The notes under the pieces: model-generated
Told to the model about the DNA's origin: nothing
Seen by the model: the letters and a program-made list of their open reading frames with translations, nothing else
The model's database searches: none
Assembly: GCA_947172415.1 (NCBI GenBank)
Contig: OX359196.1
Span: forward strand, 6,449,901 to 6,513,900
Origin: Chondrosia reniformis
Lineage: Eukaryota > Porifera > Demospongiae > Chondrillida > Chondrillidae
DNA: 64,000 nucleotides
Reading direction: 5' to 3'
Program-made: the position numbers and the translations under genes
Shown: positions 54,601-64,000 of the stretch, piece by piece
How the letters are laid out: every line of letters starts with the position of its first letter
Position numbering within the stretch: the stretch's first letter is position 1

Positions 54601-55719
54601 GTGCTGGAGCTATTCCAGTAACACATGTACGACTTGTGTACGACTCAGATGAAGGTAAACAACTCCATTGTGGTTGTAAGCTTTTTTGGGTTAAAGATGC
54701 TCTTCTTTCTTTTCTGCTTCCCTTCAGAGCCTGAAGAAAATCTTTATGAGTGAGTTTGTATACGTATAAGGCTGAGAGTCGAGTACACTTACCTGCATCT
54801 CATCACTTGACTCTAGATCTTTAAGATCGGCTTTAGATCTTATGTTTCATACTCTTATCCATTTTACACATACTTGTAAGTATGTTCATTTGCCTCCTCA
54901 CTGATTCTTGAAAGTATATCAACTTCATACTAATTACAATTGGTATTGGCTCTAGAACCATATTGATGTTTAAACATTCTTACATGATGTGTATTTCCTA
55001 TATATAGTTTAGTTATCTGATGAATACTGATGTGCTTGACTATGTTTTATATAGCTATACAAAAGAGCCGGCCTTTCACAAGATATATGATGGTGAGAGT
55101 ATACTAATATATATTTGTTCCCATTTTATACACCCAAGAATGATATATACTCAGCATATATATTATACATATTATGTATAATATATATTTATATATGTTC
55201 ATGTTTAGGTACACATGTGTTATCAGTACCTTTCTATGCTGTAGATATTAACCACTTTATCAGTGAATCTGGCTGGTTTACCTTTCCTGGGATGGCACTG
55301 GGGAAGAATGCTCTCTTCAATGTCCTGGCTCGAATGTCCTTTACTGAGTATGAGGATTTCATGAAAATTCAAGAATCTGTATACATCTTTACTTATGGAA
55401 ATGATGAGAAGGTCTTTGTGGGAAAGTCACAGGTTTTACATGAAGAATTAGAGAAACACTTTTCCTGTTTTTTGGTCGCAAGAGAGAGGAGATCAGAGAG
55501 ATTGATGATGAGCTGTGCCACCACACCTCACAGAATGAGTGGAAGCTAAAGGTCCTTCCAATCAAGCCACCACAGAGACTAGAAGTAGAGTGGGCAAAGA
55601 AGGTCATTGAGAAGGATGCCCTCGCCTCACCGGACGACCCTAGGGGACTGAACAGTGGGCTCAGCTTCACTCACTGGGACAACTGGGAGGAATTCAGCAA
55701 GTGGTTCTTTCCAGACTGA
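51613..55719 (+). CDS. Two-SH3-domain adaptor-like protein with unknown C-terminal domain
   Basis: About 12 exons. The first SH3 is spread over exons around 52130-52575: SLDANAVFLQGEQLVILEES, then YWYKARNSKGVVGLIPRNFL with the usual ALYDY-like, W and IPRNF landmarks. A proline-rich linker (TPPPKPSAPIKIQSKK, about 53115) follows. The second SH3 is at about 53600-54655 (GTLVVGRATFTGQD, FNIGEEMQILKPLP, DLCWYLAKKLD, GAIPVTHVRLV). The remainder (FHKIYDGTHVLSVPFYAVDI ... THWDNWEEFSKWFFPD) is unrecognised. Two places do not read straight through. Near 52056-52110 the frame with good phasing differs from the one that looks most coding. At 55433-55482 either a 50-nt intron, a missing base or a frameshift is needed. 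The TGA at 55717 assumes this is resolved. SH3 domains suggest binding of PxxP partners. The intron between the second-SH3 exons holds a large minisatellite. Confidence 0.72.
53907..54552. repeat. 34-bp minisatellite, about 19 copies
   Basis: Unit gtgtgtggctgttgtgaggt plus gtgccggctctaca, almost identical across about 645 bases, with a few single-base variants (ccagctc; ggcgtgcc; ggctattg). It lies in an intron that separates two exons of the second SH3 domain and runs to within about ten bases of the acceptor. Confidence 0.95.
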
Positions 55720-55847
55720 TGTGCTGCAACTGACTCAACTTGTGTGAACTAACCTTGTGTGAACATTAGCTCTCCCTGAACATGCGTGCACTTACATTAT
55801 TATGTGTATTGTGTTTGCTGATGTGTTATAGCATAAGAATTTAAAAA

Positions 55848-56516
55848 ATGGCCAACTTTGACGAAGGTTTATTGAAAGGTGTATACAATTGCAAGTCTTC
55901 GGCAGAAGCTACTGAATTATTTAAGAAGTACATCGGTGGAGATAGAAAGATTGTAATTCCGAAAGTGTACGCTCAAGAGAGAATACGTTTGGCCAACGAA
56001 GAAGGTAAATGTTACTTCTACTTGTCGTACCAAACGAAATGCGAAACGAAGTGGTTTCCTTTCTCAAACTTTTATAAAGCGAGGATAGAAATTGATGACC
56101 GGACATATCATACTACAGAAACGTACTTTCAGTGTGAAAAGGTGAATCCAAAGAACCTAGAAGGTAAAGGCCTCGCGGAGGAGGAGCTGGAGGCGTGTCG
56201 CTCCAAATGGGAGAGCATGTTGGGTCTGTACGCAGCAGATGCGGCTAAGCGAGGGAGGAGCCGCGACACAAAGATTGCTCCAGACTGGGGCGAGGGGTTG
56301 TCAGAGTTGATCATGCACCGAGCCTTGATGGCCAAGTTCACGCAGCACAAAGACTTGGAGGAGCTGCTCCTATCAACTGGTGATAGAGAGATAGTTGAGG
56401 ATACTGGTCAGTCTGGGGACTACTTGTGGGGCATTGGGGCAGATGGTACTGGAAGCAATCTCCTTGGGAAGGCACTGATGAAGGCTAGAGAAGAAATACG
56501 TTTACAGAACAAATAG
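55848..56516 (+). CDS. NADAR-domain protein (YbiA-like), intronless
   Basis: 222 residues, one exon, start context AAAAAATGGCC. The second two-thirds is a NADAR domain: FPFSNFYKARIEIDDRTYHTTETYFQCEK (the usual form has FSNFYP..I...Y.T.EHY.Q..K), LMAKFTQHKDLEELLLSTGD, and WGIGADGTGSNLLGKALM (usual WG.G.DG.G.N.LG..LM). NADAR enzymes are N-glycosidases. Bacterial members cleave intermediates of riboflavin synthesis, and members of the family remove ADP-ribose from guanine in nucleic acids. The histidine of the EHY motif is threonine-tyrosine here (ETY). About 60 residues at the N-terminus (MANFDEGLLKGVYNCKSS...) are extra and unrecognised. The gene starts 128 bases after the SH3-gene stop on the same strand. 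Lack of introns is compatible with acquisition from bacteria, but does not prove it. Confidence 0.9.
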   Translation: MANFDEGLLKGVYNCKSSAEATELFKKYIGGDRKIVIPKVYAQERIRLANEEGKCYFYLSYQTKCETKWFPFSNFYKARIEIDDRTYHTTETYFQCEKVNPKNLEGKGLAEEELEACRSKWESMLGLYAADAAKRGRSRDTKIAPDWGEGLSELIMHRALMAKFTQHKDLEELLLSTGDREIVEDTGQSGDYLWGIGADGTGSNLLGKALMKAREEIRLQNK

Positions 56517-57860
56517 ATTTATATACAGAATAATCCCCAATGTGTATTTGTTTTTATGTGATGATGAATGAACAAATAAACAAATAGTTTTATATGTATT
56601 ATGATTAAATGTGATTATTAATGCTGTCAATGACAAGCTTAAAATTGCAACTCATGAAACTACAAAAGTTAAAAAAAATTGTGTCATTCTTCCAATTCCC
56701 AATGTTGATGGATACCATTTGCACTTGATACAGAGGCTAAGACAATAGTGATGTCAAAAATGGATATCTTGCCAAATGTCAATGTCACACTGAGGTCCAA
56801 CTAATCCACCAAATTTTCCTATAAAAGCTCAAGCAATAATAATCTTGCTCAAAGGGATTGGGCAGTTTCATAGCCAAATAGCAAGGCAAACTGATCTATA
56901 GGATACAGAGAAGCTGTTAAGCATGTACTACACACCTCCCCTAACTGAATTACAGTAGCTGGGAGTTACTAGTTACTAGGGACTGGTAGACATGCCAAAT
57001 CTGGTGGTCCCATTGAACAGATGTAATCCAGGACCTTTACGGTTGTCATACTCACTGTAAATTCCATGCAATTTGATCCAACACTTTCTTTCATCCACCT
57101 GAATGGTTAACCCAAAAATCTTAATAATTGCACTCAGTCCTCCTTGCTTCTTAATTGGACAGGTTGCTAGGTAACTGATATTTGACTTCCATGACAATTC
57201 TATAAATAGATGAATATACAGCAAATCAAGTATAGGCTGCACAATAAGACATATACTTGTCCAATCAAAATTTAATGTTAGTTTGTATAAACGTTAAGTG
57301 CAAATTACAATTTGAACAGTCTCACAAGTAAAAAGCATTTTACATGAGCTAGGTAAAGATGCTGATTAATAAGTATGCTGATCATAACATTAAGTATTAA
57401 AAGAAACATTATGGACTTCATTCTATATAGTTTGTCTGATTCTCTAAATAAGATGACCTACCAATGAGTGTAGTTGAGGTATGGACAACGCCAAAGTTCC
57501 TCAAACTAGGCAATTGCAATTAGAGCAACGGCCATTTTGGATTCACAAAATGATTGAGCAATAGCTATTTAGCTACGTATGCACATAATAATGAATAATG
57601 TTATACACATTGTCCTGTGAAACATGCCACTTGCATTTGACATGCCAGTTCATGTACTTGCAAGATCTTGTGCATATGTTTATTACTGCTGAAACAATTA
57701 GAGGTTCATTGGATTGATAGCTCCTTAATTATTAATAATAATTAATTAATTAAGCGCTTCTATTCATGGGGTCACTGGACATGTTATGATTTGCTTCGCT
57801 GAATAGCCATAAATGATTTCGAATCTGAACTCAGTAACAATAACAACTTGCTGAATAGAT
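56517..57860. other. Gene-poor interval with one unrecognised 88-codon frame
   Basis: Mostly AT-rich sequence. A minus-strand frame at 57242-56976 has protein-like composition (PIKKQGGLSAIIKIFGLTIQ, DERKCWIKLHGIYSEY) and a possible acceptor (CTATTTATAG) at about 57197. It could be an exon or a relic of a repeat; I do not recognise it. A sequence CAAAATGGCC on the minus strand near 57535 resembles the start context of real genes, but its frame stops after nine codons. Confidence 0.35.
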
Positions 57861-58850
57861 CGGATCATGTACTACATGTTGTCTATTGTTCTCGAACACG
57901 ACATCGAAAACAATAAACAAAATTTTGCTTCCACGATTTTCCGCCAAGTTCATGTTGTTTCCCGCCGACAATTTCTAATAAATAGTCGAGGAATTTTTCA
58001 GTCTTTGGCCTCCGGGCTATCAACTCTGGAGGTCTGCTTTGGTGCGGATCGATGCGAAAACCGTGGTAGGAGCACGACCATGGTACCATGCAACAAAGGG
58101 TCATCGGTGTTCGTATAGTGGGGTGGTCTCTCTATCATGGGTTAGTGCCTGGAGATGTATCTCACTATTAATTCTGCTTGTGTGTTAAATTGGCACTTGC
58201 GAATTCTCACTATACGACCCGTACCTGGAGGAGCGTGGGTCCAGTGCCACTACGTAGTCGGTCAGGAACCCCTGTTGTAGGCTGCAGCTTCAGGTTGGTT
58301 TGAAAGGCATTTGCATTTGAATTTGTATGCAGTTTTCGTATATCCATGCATCAATGCAGTATTTCATTTTATATCATGTATTTTCAATTCTTTTCTTGCA
58401 GTTCAGTGAACTGATGGGTCCCTACTCTAAAGCACCTGGCCGATCCCAATGAGCTAAAGTCTGTGTGCAGTGTTCCCAAGCTACGTTGTGTGCACATGAT
58501 GATTCTCATTGGAGGGAGTTTGTGGTCCGCCAGGGTCGGGCTTGTTCTGTTCGTAGCATGGCAGAGCAAGACTAGTAACTGGTCAGAGGTCGGTCAGGTA
58601 CGCTGGATCGCTCCCGTGCAACTTCTCTTACGACGCAAGTAGTGGAAGTGTCAAACAGAGTTGAGAAACCGGAGGCCATTTGGGGCACGAAGTACTTCTA
58701 CCTCCTCGTGGTGTGCTCTGGGGTCACCTTTACACTCAGTAAAGTGATGCGAAACGAAGTACTGCAACACCGATCCAGTAGCACTCAAAAGTAGAAGAAA
58801 TAGCATGGTCTCTTAACAACCATAAAGAACTTGTTTTAAGAACTGCATTG
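57861..58850. other. Unassigned region of higher GC content
   Basis: About 1 kb that is richer in GC and CpG than its neighbours. Short frames on both strands (for example minus 58104-57883, with PELIARRPKTEKFLDYLLEI) do not join into a gene I recognise. No match to U-type snRNA, tRNA or rRNA sequences that I know. Confidence 0.3.
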
Positions 58851-58954
58851 TTTGATTATTATTTTTAATTTAAAACCATGTACATTTGTATTTCAGAACA
58901 AAAATGATCATTGGTTATATACAATCCCAATTGTCGATAATGAAGAATTCATAA

Positions 58955-59210
58955 TTAAAGTAATAAGATATATATATACTTTAAAACATAACCAGACTCA
59001 TCGCAAATGCATACATATGCATCTACGTAAGCATTCAGTATACTCTTGTAAATTATTGCATAACAAGTACAAAATTACCATGCAGTGGTTATACACAATC
59101 ATAATGATGAGGGATTGGTATAATAAGATATACATTAAAATATAACCTAGCTCATCGCAAATGCATACATCTACGCAAACATTCAGTATACTCTTGTAAA
59201 TTACAAGTAT
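58955..59210. repeat. Direct duplication of about 90 bases
   Basis: Two copies, about 58960-59055 and 59119-59205, share ataagatata, ctcatcgcaaatgcatacat, catctacg and cattcagtatactcttgtaa. They differ by small indels. They lie just upstream of the Penelope-like remnant and may belong to it. Confidence 0.7.
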
Positions 59211-59384
59211 TATAACAATTTAAAGGTCGGTCCATGGCAACGTTGCATGTATCACCTAAGTAAAGAGGCGAATACAGTAAAACGAAAAAAGGGGGAAAAG
59301 AGTAAAACGAAAAAGGAAAAAAGGGAAAATCGGAAGAAAGTAACGAAAAAGAAAAAAGTAAAAAAAAGAACGATGTATTCTGAT

Positions 59385-59720
59385 GTGCAGAGAAGGGGTA
59401 CAAGTCCCTTGCATGGACTGCAACAGGACCTATATAGGTGAGATAAAGAGGACTCTTAGGGTGAGACTTGGGGAGCACAAACAGGCAGCGAGGAGAGGTG
59501 ACCTTAACAAATTGCTCATGAAACCCAACATGAGATTGACTGGGACGGTGCCAGAGTTAAGAGAACTACACCTAATTACTGGCAGAGAAGAATCGTGGAA
59601 GCCATACAGATTAAGACCAGTTTTTGGGTGATGAACTTGGACAGTGGTATGCAACTATCTAGAGTGTGGAACCCTGTACTTATTCCACCCAGTATGAATT
59701 TGATATGGTTGCCATGTTCT
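59385..59720 (+). mobile_element. Decayed Penelope-like element, GIY-YIG endonuclease part
   Basis: The frame at 59383-59631 encodes CMDCNRTYIGEIKRTLRVRL, GEHKQAARRGDLN and ITGREESWKPY, as in the GIY-YIG nuclease at the end of Penelope-like retroelements. The coding sense then jumps frame: EAIQIKTSFWVMNLDSG, the usual continuation, is in another frame at 59595 onward. No reverse transcriptase was found upstream, where an A/G-rich stretch (59279-59370) occurs instead. This is a 5'-truncated, frameshifted relic. Confidence 0.65.
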
Positions 59721-60312
59721 ATTCATTCTTCATTTAACCATCATTTATCTTTTTTTGACATCATCACCTTCTTTACTATAGATAGACCAATCTGATACTT
59801 ATACTTTTTTTGTTAATAAGGATAACCACTGCGTAAACTGAACCACTAGGTGCAACTATTAGACCATAACATCTTATTGGTGGATTCACATATTCTTGGA
59901 GGAATTGCCTAGCAGCTATTTTGGGAAAGTATGAATGGCTTTGGTCAGGTAACCTGTGTGGTGACATCCTGGCTCCTTAAAATACATGCATTATAGCTGC
60001 CATATTTTAATTTATTTCATAAATGAGCCTCTAAGTTGTAACAGGTTAACCGCTTTCTTTTGAATTTCCCATGGTTAGCCCCTAAAATACATTAATGTGA
60101 AATAATATCATGCTGTGAAATTTACATTTCCCATAATGTGGGCTCGTACTCAGACAATGGAGATTCTTTATACAACCAGTACGTATGGTATATGCACTTC
60201 CCACATGTATACATTTTTTGTACTCAAATAATAAATAATTCACTTCAAAAGACTAAATGACTCAGTGGAGTTGGTAGTAAGTGTCACATATGTGAGTATC
60301 TCTCCGTGCTCC
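59721..60312. other. Interval between the retroelement relic and the NFXL1 stop
   Basis: AT-rich, with no gene recognised. The right end should hold the NFXL1 3' UTR. Confidence 0.5.
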
Positions 60313-63300
60313 CTACTGCTTTCCTGCCCAATATATAAGAGCTGGCATTGAGATGATACTGAGGAGAAGTGTAAACACTATTAGATTAGTTCTATATTTT
60401 GACCACCATCTCTCTTCCTTCTCCTCTCCACCAAACTCTCTCCTCTTTCGTTTCTTCTTCTTCTTCCCTTGAAGTAAGGCCATCTGGTTGTCCTGTATCT
60501 CCTATATACAAATAATGCATTTTTACAGTCTGCAGTGACATACAAGTACAAATGTATGAATATACAGTAGACTGTATACAAGTACATACGTACATCAAAA
60601 ACGCACACACGAGATAATGTCTGTTTCTATGCTGTATGTACTCTGAGGAACTGGCTAGATGTGGAATAGGCATGCAAGATGTTCAAAAGGTATAGGATGG
60701 AGGAGACTTGACAGGAGCAATTATTAGCTTCAGCTAAATGTCTTAAATAATGGCAGTGATTCACTTGTTGAAGTCGTTCCTCTTCAGCTTGCTTAGCCTC
60801 CCTTTCCAACCTTCTTTTCTCCTTCTCCTTCTGAAGGATTCTCTTACACTCATCATCACAAGCAATTTTAGTACTTTCTGATAAGTGACACTTTACATCC
60901 TAAACAGTTGATTTAAAGTACCAGTTACACATCTCTCAAATACTGTTAACAGTATATGGAATATACGTAATTCACTAAATACTACTACACTGTTGACATT
61001 GTACATGTGTGTCTGAACACTCCAGTCCATTGGAGAATGACTTACTCTCTTCAGTCTCTTACAGGGACACCTGAGTGTCACACGCTTCTCACATGATGCA
61101 GTACAGTCACCATGGTGACAGATCAGGGAGCACTGGTGACCACATGGCAACTGCAGAAGGATGATATAAAATACTATTGTTGTATATATCACTCCAAATA
61201 TAGTTGACATTGGTGGCCATTTGACCCTATTAACAAACCAGTTTAGGACACTCTCCAGAACAACTTTGCAGTCTGTTTCTTTTGTGTTCATCAGCTTCGT
61301 TCCAATCACTACATAGTCACATTCACATAGTTCTGACGTTATATATAAAGATGCAGTATAAACACAATAAGCAGCTGAATGTGAAGCTGTGGTTGGATTT
61401 ACACCGAAACAGAGTAGCAACTACTCCTATATTTAATGAGTGATGGATCCGATCCAAGACACTAATTCAGTTGGTACTAGTGTCTCATGCTTTAGTTCTT
61501 GTTGGAGTGGTGTCTTATATTCAGTAAAAGTCTGATATGTGAGCACAATTGAGATCAATAGAGATTTATTCAGTTTATTAGCTTTTGTATGTACTGTATT
61601 ATTAATATTAAAGCAGGATCATCAAAAGAGGCACTACATATACGTATAGGGAATATTGGTTACTGCATGTGGTTTCAATACTAATACGTTTCACTATGTA
61701 CACCTGAGGAGTGTGCTCACATGCAGCTGATGACTACAGGAAACAGCCCACAGTGACAGCGTAGCTTCAGCTGCTCCAAACAACTCGGACAGGGACCTGC
61801 ATCACATGACTGGATGACACTTTTGTACACACAAATAAGTGTTGCATCACAATATATAGCAAAATATACTATCACCTTTCACAGCACAAAATATACAAGC
61901 TATAAACATGTGGAGGTATAGACTGTCTATGGAATATTTGATAGAGGCTTATATATACCTGAATGACAAGGCAATGGACACTGATGACTACATCCTTGAG
62001 GCCTGCTCTTTGCACACATCTCCTCACAAATCTGACACTCTTCACTGAATCCTTCGTGGGATGACTGATTTGTCACAGAATGACACACTTTCTGACATGT
62101 GTGGTTCCCACAAGCCAAGACACGCCCACATGGCAATCCACATGAGTATTCCTTCACTTTTGAACACTTTACATTGACAGTCTACGGATGAAGAGAGTAA
62201 TATTGAGGTGTCCTGGTTCGTGTATAGGAACTACCCATCAGAAGCACATTGTACATTGTCTTACCTCGTGACCACCTTTACAAGTTCTAACAAAGAAGAA
62301 AACACAAGAAATATAAATATTGGCAGAGAAATACAGTAATCTCATGGGATAATAAGTATACTTACAGTATACTGCCAGGGTAATATATCTAGTATACTTG
62401 CAGGGTACTGCCAGGGTAATATATCTAGTATACTGCCAGGGTAATATATCTAGTATACTGCCAGGGTAATATATCTAGTATACTGCCAGGGTACTTACAG
62501 GGTAATATAGTATATGAACAGTGATATGCTAATTTACAATTAAATTGGATTGGGCAATACTTACATTGCTATAAGATGGCTGCAGGGAGGACATGTATCT
62601 ACTGCAGGACATGTTTCTTGTTCCTGGCGCCCCTTCTTTGACTGTCCTTTCAGGAGAGCTGAGTGCTTCTGCTTGGGCTCAGAGTGACAAGGTGACACAC
62701 AAGTATGACCACAATCTAGTGACTTGTCACACTTCTGACGACATGGTGGACAAAATCCAAAGTGACAGGAATGGGGCTTCACAGAATGGAAGAGAAGAAA
62801 GCTGAACTACATAGGAGCACCAAAAAACAATATTTTACCTTCCTTTCCTTGTGGTGACACGAAGGAGGTGTTCTACAAGGCTGCTTACAGGGTGGGGGCG
62901 TGGTCTCTCTCTCACACCCACAGGGTACTGTCAACATGGCTGACCCACATGCACACCTGATTTCAACAGTTAAGGGACATGGATAGCATGGTCCTGTAAT
63001 AACACAATAAGATGTCGGTACACCATTTCCAACTGCACCAAACACACATTGGTTCCCAAGCAACAAGTGTTGCGCAAGCTAACTCACCAAGGTGACACGG
63101 AGCTGCACATTTATGCTTGCGACAGGACAGTGTCTTGTTACATGTCTGCTCACATGGAGGACAGTTTCCATCACAACACTACAGAATACACCACACTGAT
63201 TGGTCAACATACAGCAATATATATATATATATAGGAATACACTGGCTAGAATCGCATCATACTTTACTGGGGAATCCTATAAGCCTGGCATATGTATATG

Positions 63301-64000
63301 TAGAGCCTAAAGTAAATAACTTTCTTCAAGTTTAGTTAAAATGGTCCATCTTACACTAACAAAATTCTAAATTTGAGCCAAGCATTGGTCAGACAGAGGT
63401 AGGACAATAATATAATGCTGTAGGCACTATTTTGGGGCAAAAGTGCTTTGAGAAAGTGCTACATATTTAACTGAAAGTGTATCAAAGAAAGGAGAAAGCA
63501 AAGCTAATCCTTATCCTCCCCTTCACTCATACATCACATGAAATGATGACAAATATAGTACAATTCTTCTCTTCCTTTTAGCCAAAGTTACAATTCTCCC
63601 TATTTTCATAATCTCAAATATGAAAGCTACTTCAGAGGAAACTGATTTGAATATACATCAATAGAAAGGTCAGAGCCACCTATTCAAATATAGGCTACAA
63701 ATATTGAAATTGACATGCTATTTCCTGAAATTTACAGAATATTCCCAAAAACACATTAACAGTCTTCGTGATCATATATGCAGTACTGTACATATATACG
63801 TACATATGTACATATATGTGGAATCTACCTAAATGTTAACAGTAATGTTAAATGCTACAGTACCTTTCTCTTACACTGATGTATACCGCACTGTCGCAGA
63901 TTTGTGCACTTTTCTTCACAGAAGTATGGCTGAGTGCACAGAACAGATCTCTTGTGTTTACCACAGCGACAAGACTTGACTCTTAACTGGCGACACTGAA
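60313..64000 (-). CDS. NFXL1: NFX1-type zinc-finger protein, NFXL1 homologue, 3' part
   Basis: The 5' end lies beyond base 64000. About nine to ten exons are visible on the minus strand, rich in NFX1-type Cys/His fingers: [12 protein letters not shown]...CEEKC (64000-63864), [19 protein letters not shown] (about 63180-63090), [16 protein letters not shown] (about 62994-62839), [10 protein letters not shown] (about 62690), [20 protein letters not shown] (about 62140), [10 protein letters not shown], and [18 protein letters not shown] (about 61145). A charged coiled coil follows ([21 protein letters not shown], about 60830). The last exon gives basic [10 protein letters not shown], then a hydrophobic segment, [20 protein letters not shown], and stop TAG at 60313. 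The C-terminal membrane span after the coiled coil separates NFXL1 from nuclear NFX1. NFX1-type fingers occur with ubiquitin-ligase and transcription roles; the molecular function of NFXL1 is poorly known. Confidence 0.88.
62376..62510. repeat. 25-bp tandem repeat in NFXL1 intron
   Basis: About five units of ccagggtaatatatctagta plus tactg, with small insertions at the ends (cttacagggta). Confidence 0.85.

Noticed and set aside
57883..58104. Minus-strand frame with RRPKTEKFLDYL, which recalls a motif in some chromatin proteins
   Set aside because: The similarity is about a dozen residues from memory, with no other supporting exon; not enough for a gene call.
58384..58569. Possible small nuclear RNA or exon set around 58.1-58.8 kb
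   Set aside because: I compared it by eye with the U1, U2, U4, U5 and U6 sequences I know and saw no match; frames are short and do not join.

Overview
The window looks like nuclear DNA of an early-branching metazoan, most likely a demosponge. This is inferred from gene content and architecture, not from a search. It is AT-rich, with short introns (about 50-100 bp is common), GT-AG splicing and closely packed genes on both strands. The genes include animal-type families (a Dachsous-like cadherin, a sarcoglycan, a TRIM-NHL protein with a filamin repeat, a Diaphanous formin and a CSPP1-like protein) beside enzymes that are unusual for bilaterians. There are no operons, ribosome binding sites or CRISPR arrays.

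Layout, left to right. 1-8323 (+) is the 3' part of a giant cadherin in one uninterrupted exon. 8604-11087 (-) is an ER-retained six-EF-hand CREC protein. 11562-16171 (+) is a fusion of a class V aminotransferase (cysteine-desulfurase-like) with a TtcA-type PP-loop tRNA thiolase. 16706-17905 (-) is an intronless orphan helical protein. 18721-20091 (-) is a gamma/delta-type sarcoglycan, head to head with acylglycerol kinase (20182-22865, +). 23120-25297 (-) is a TRIM-NHL protein. 25623-36234 (-) is a complete Diaphanous-type formin whose introns hold several tandem repeats. 36608-38214 (+) is a TDRD3-like OB-fold protein without Tudor or UBA. About 38390-41205 (-) is a CSPP1-like protein.

The right half continues as follows. 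41530-45901 (+) is a secretory-pathway fusion of a UDP-glucuronate-type 4-epimerase, two copies of an unnamed domain plus EGF, and a GT8 glycosyltransferase of galacturonosyltransferase-like type. 46345-47154 (-) is proteasome chaperone PSMG3, head to head with a helical protein (47217-49414, +). 49561-51515 (-) is a BTB/KCTD-like protein, head to head with a two-SH3 protein (51613-55719, +). 55848-56516 (+) is an intronless NADAR protein. 56517-60312 is gene-poor and carries a decayed Penelope-like element. 60313-64000 (-) is the 3' part of an NFXL1 homologue.

Most genes sit in divergent pairs separated by tens to a few hundred bases, so shared promoters are likely. Most convergent neighbours end within a few hundred bases of each other. 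The two most unusual loci are the enzyme fusions: each joins a donor-producing enzyme (sulfur from cysteine; UDP-GalA from UDP-GlcA) to the enzyme that would use the product. A tRNA-derived SINE family with three copies in different introns was also found.
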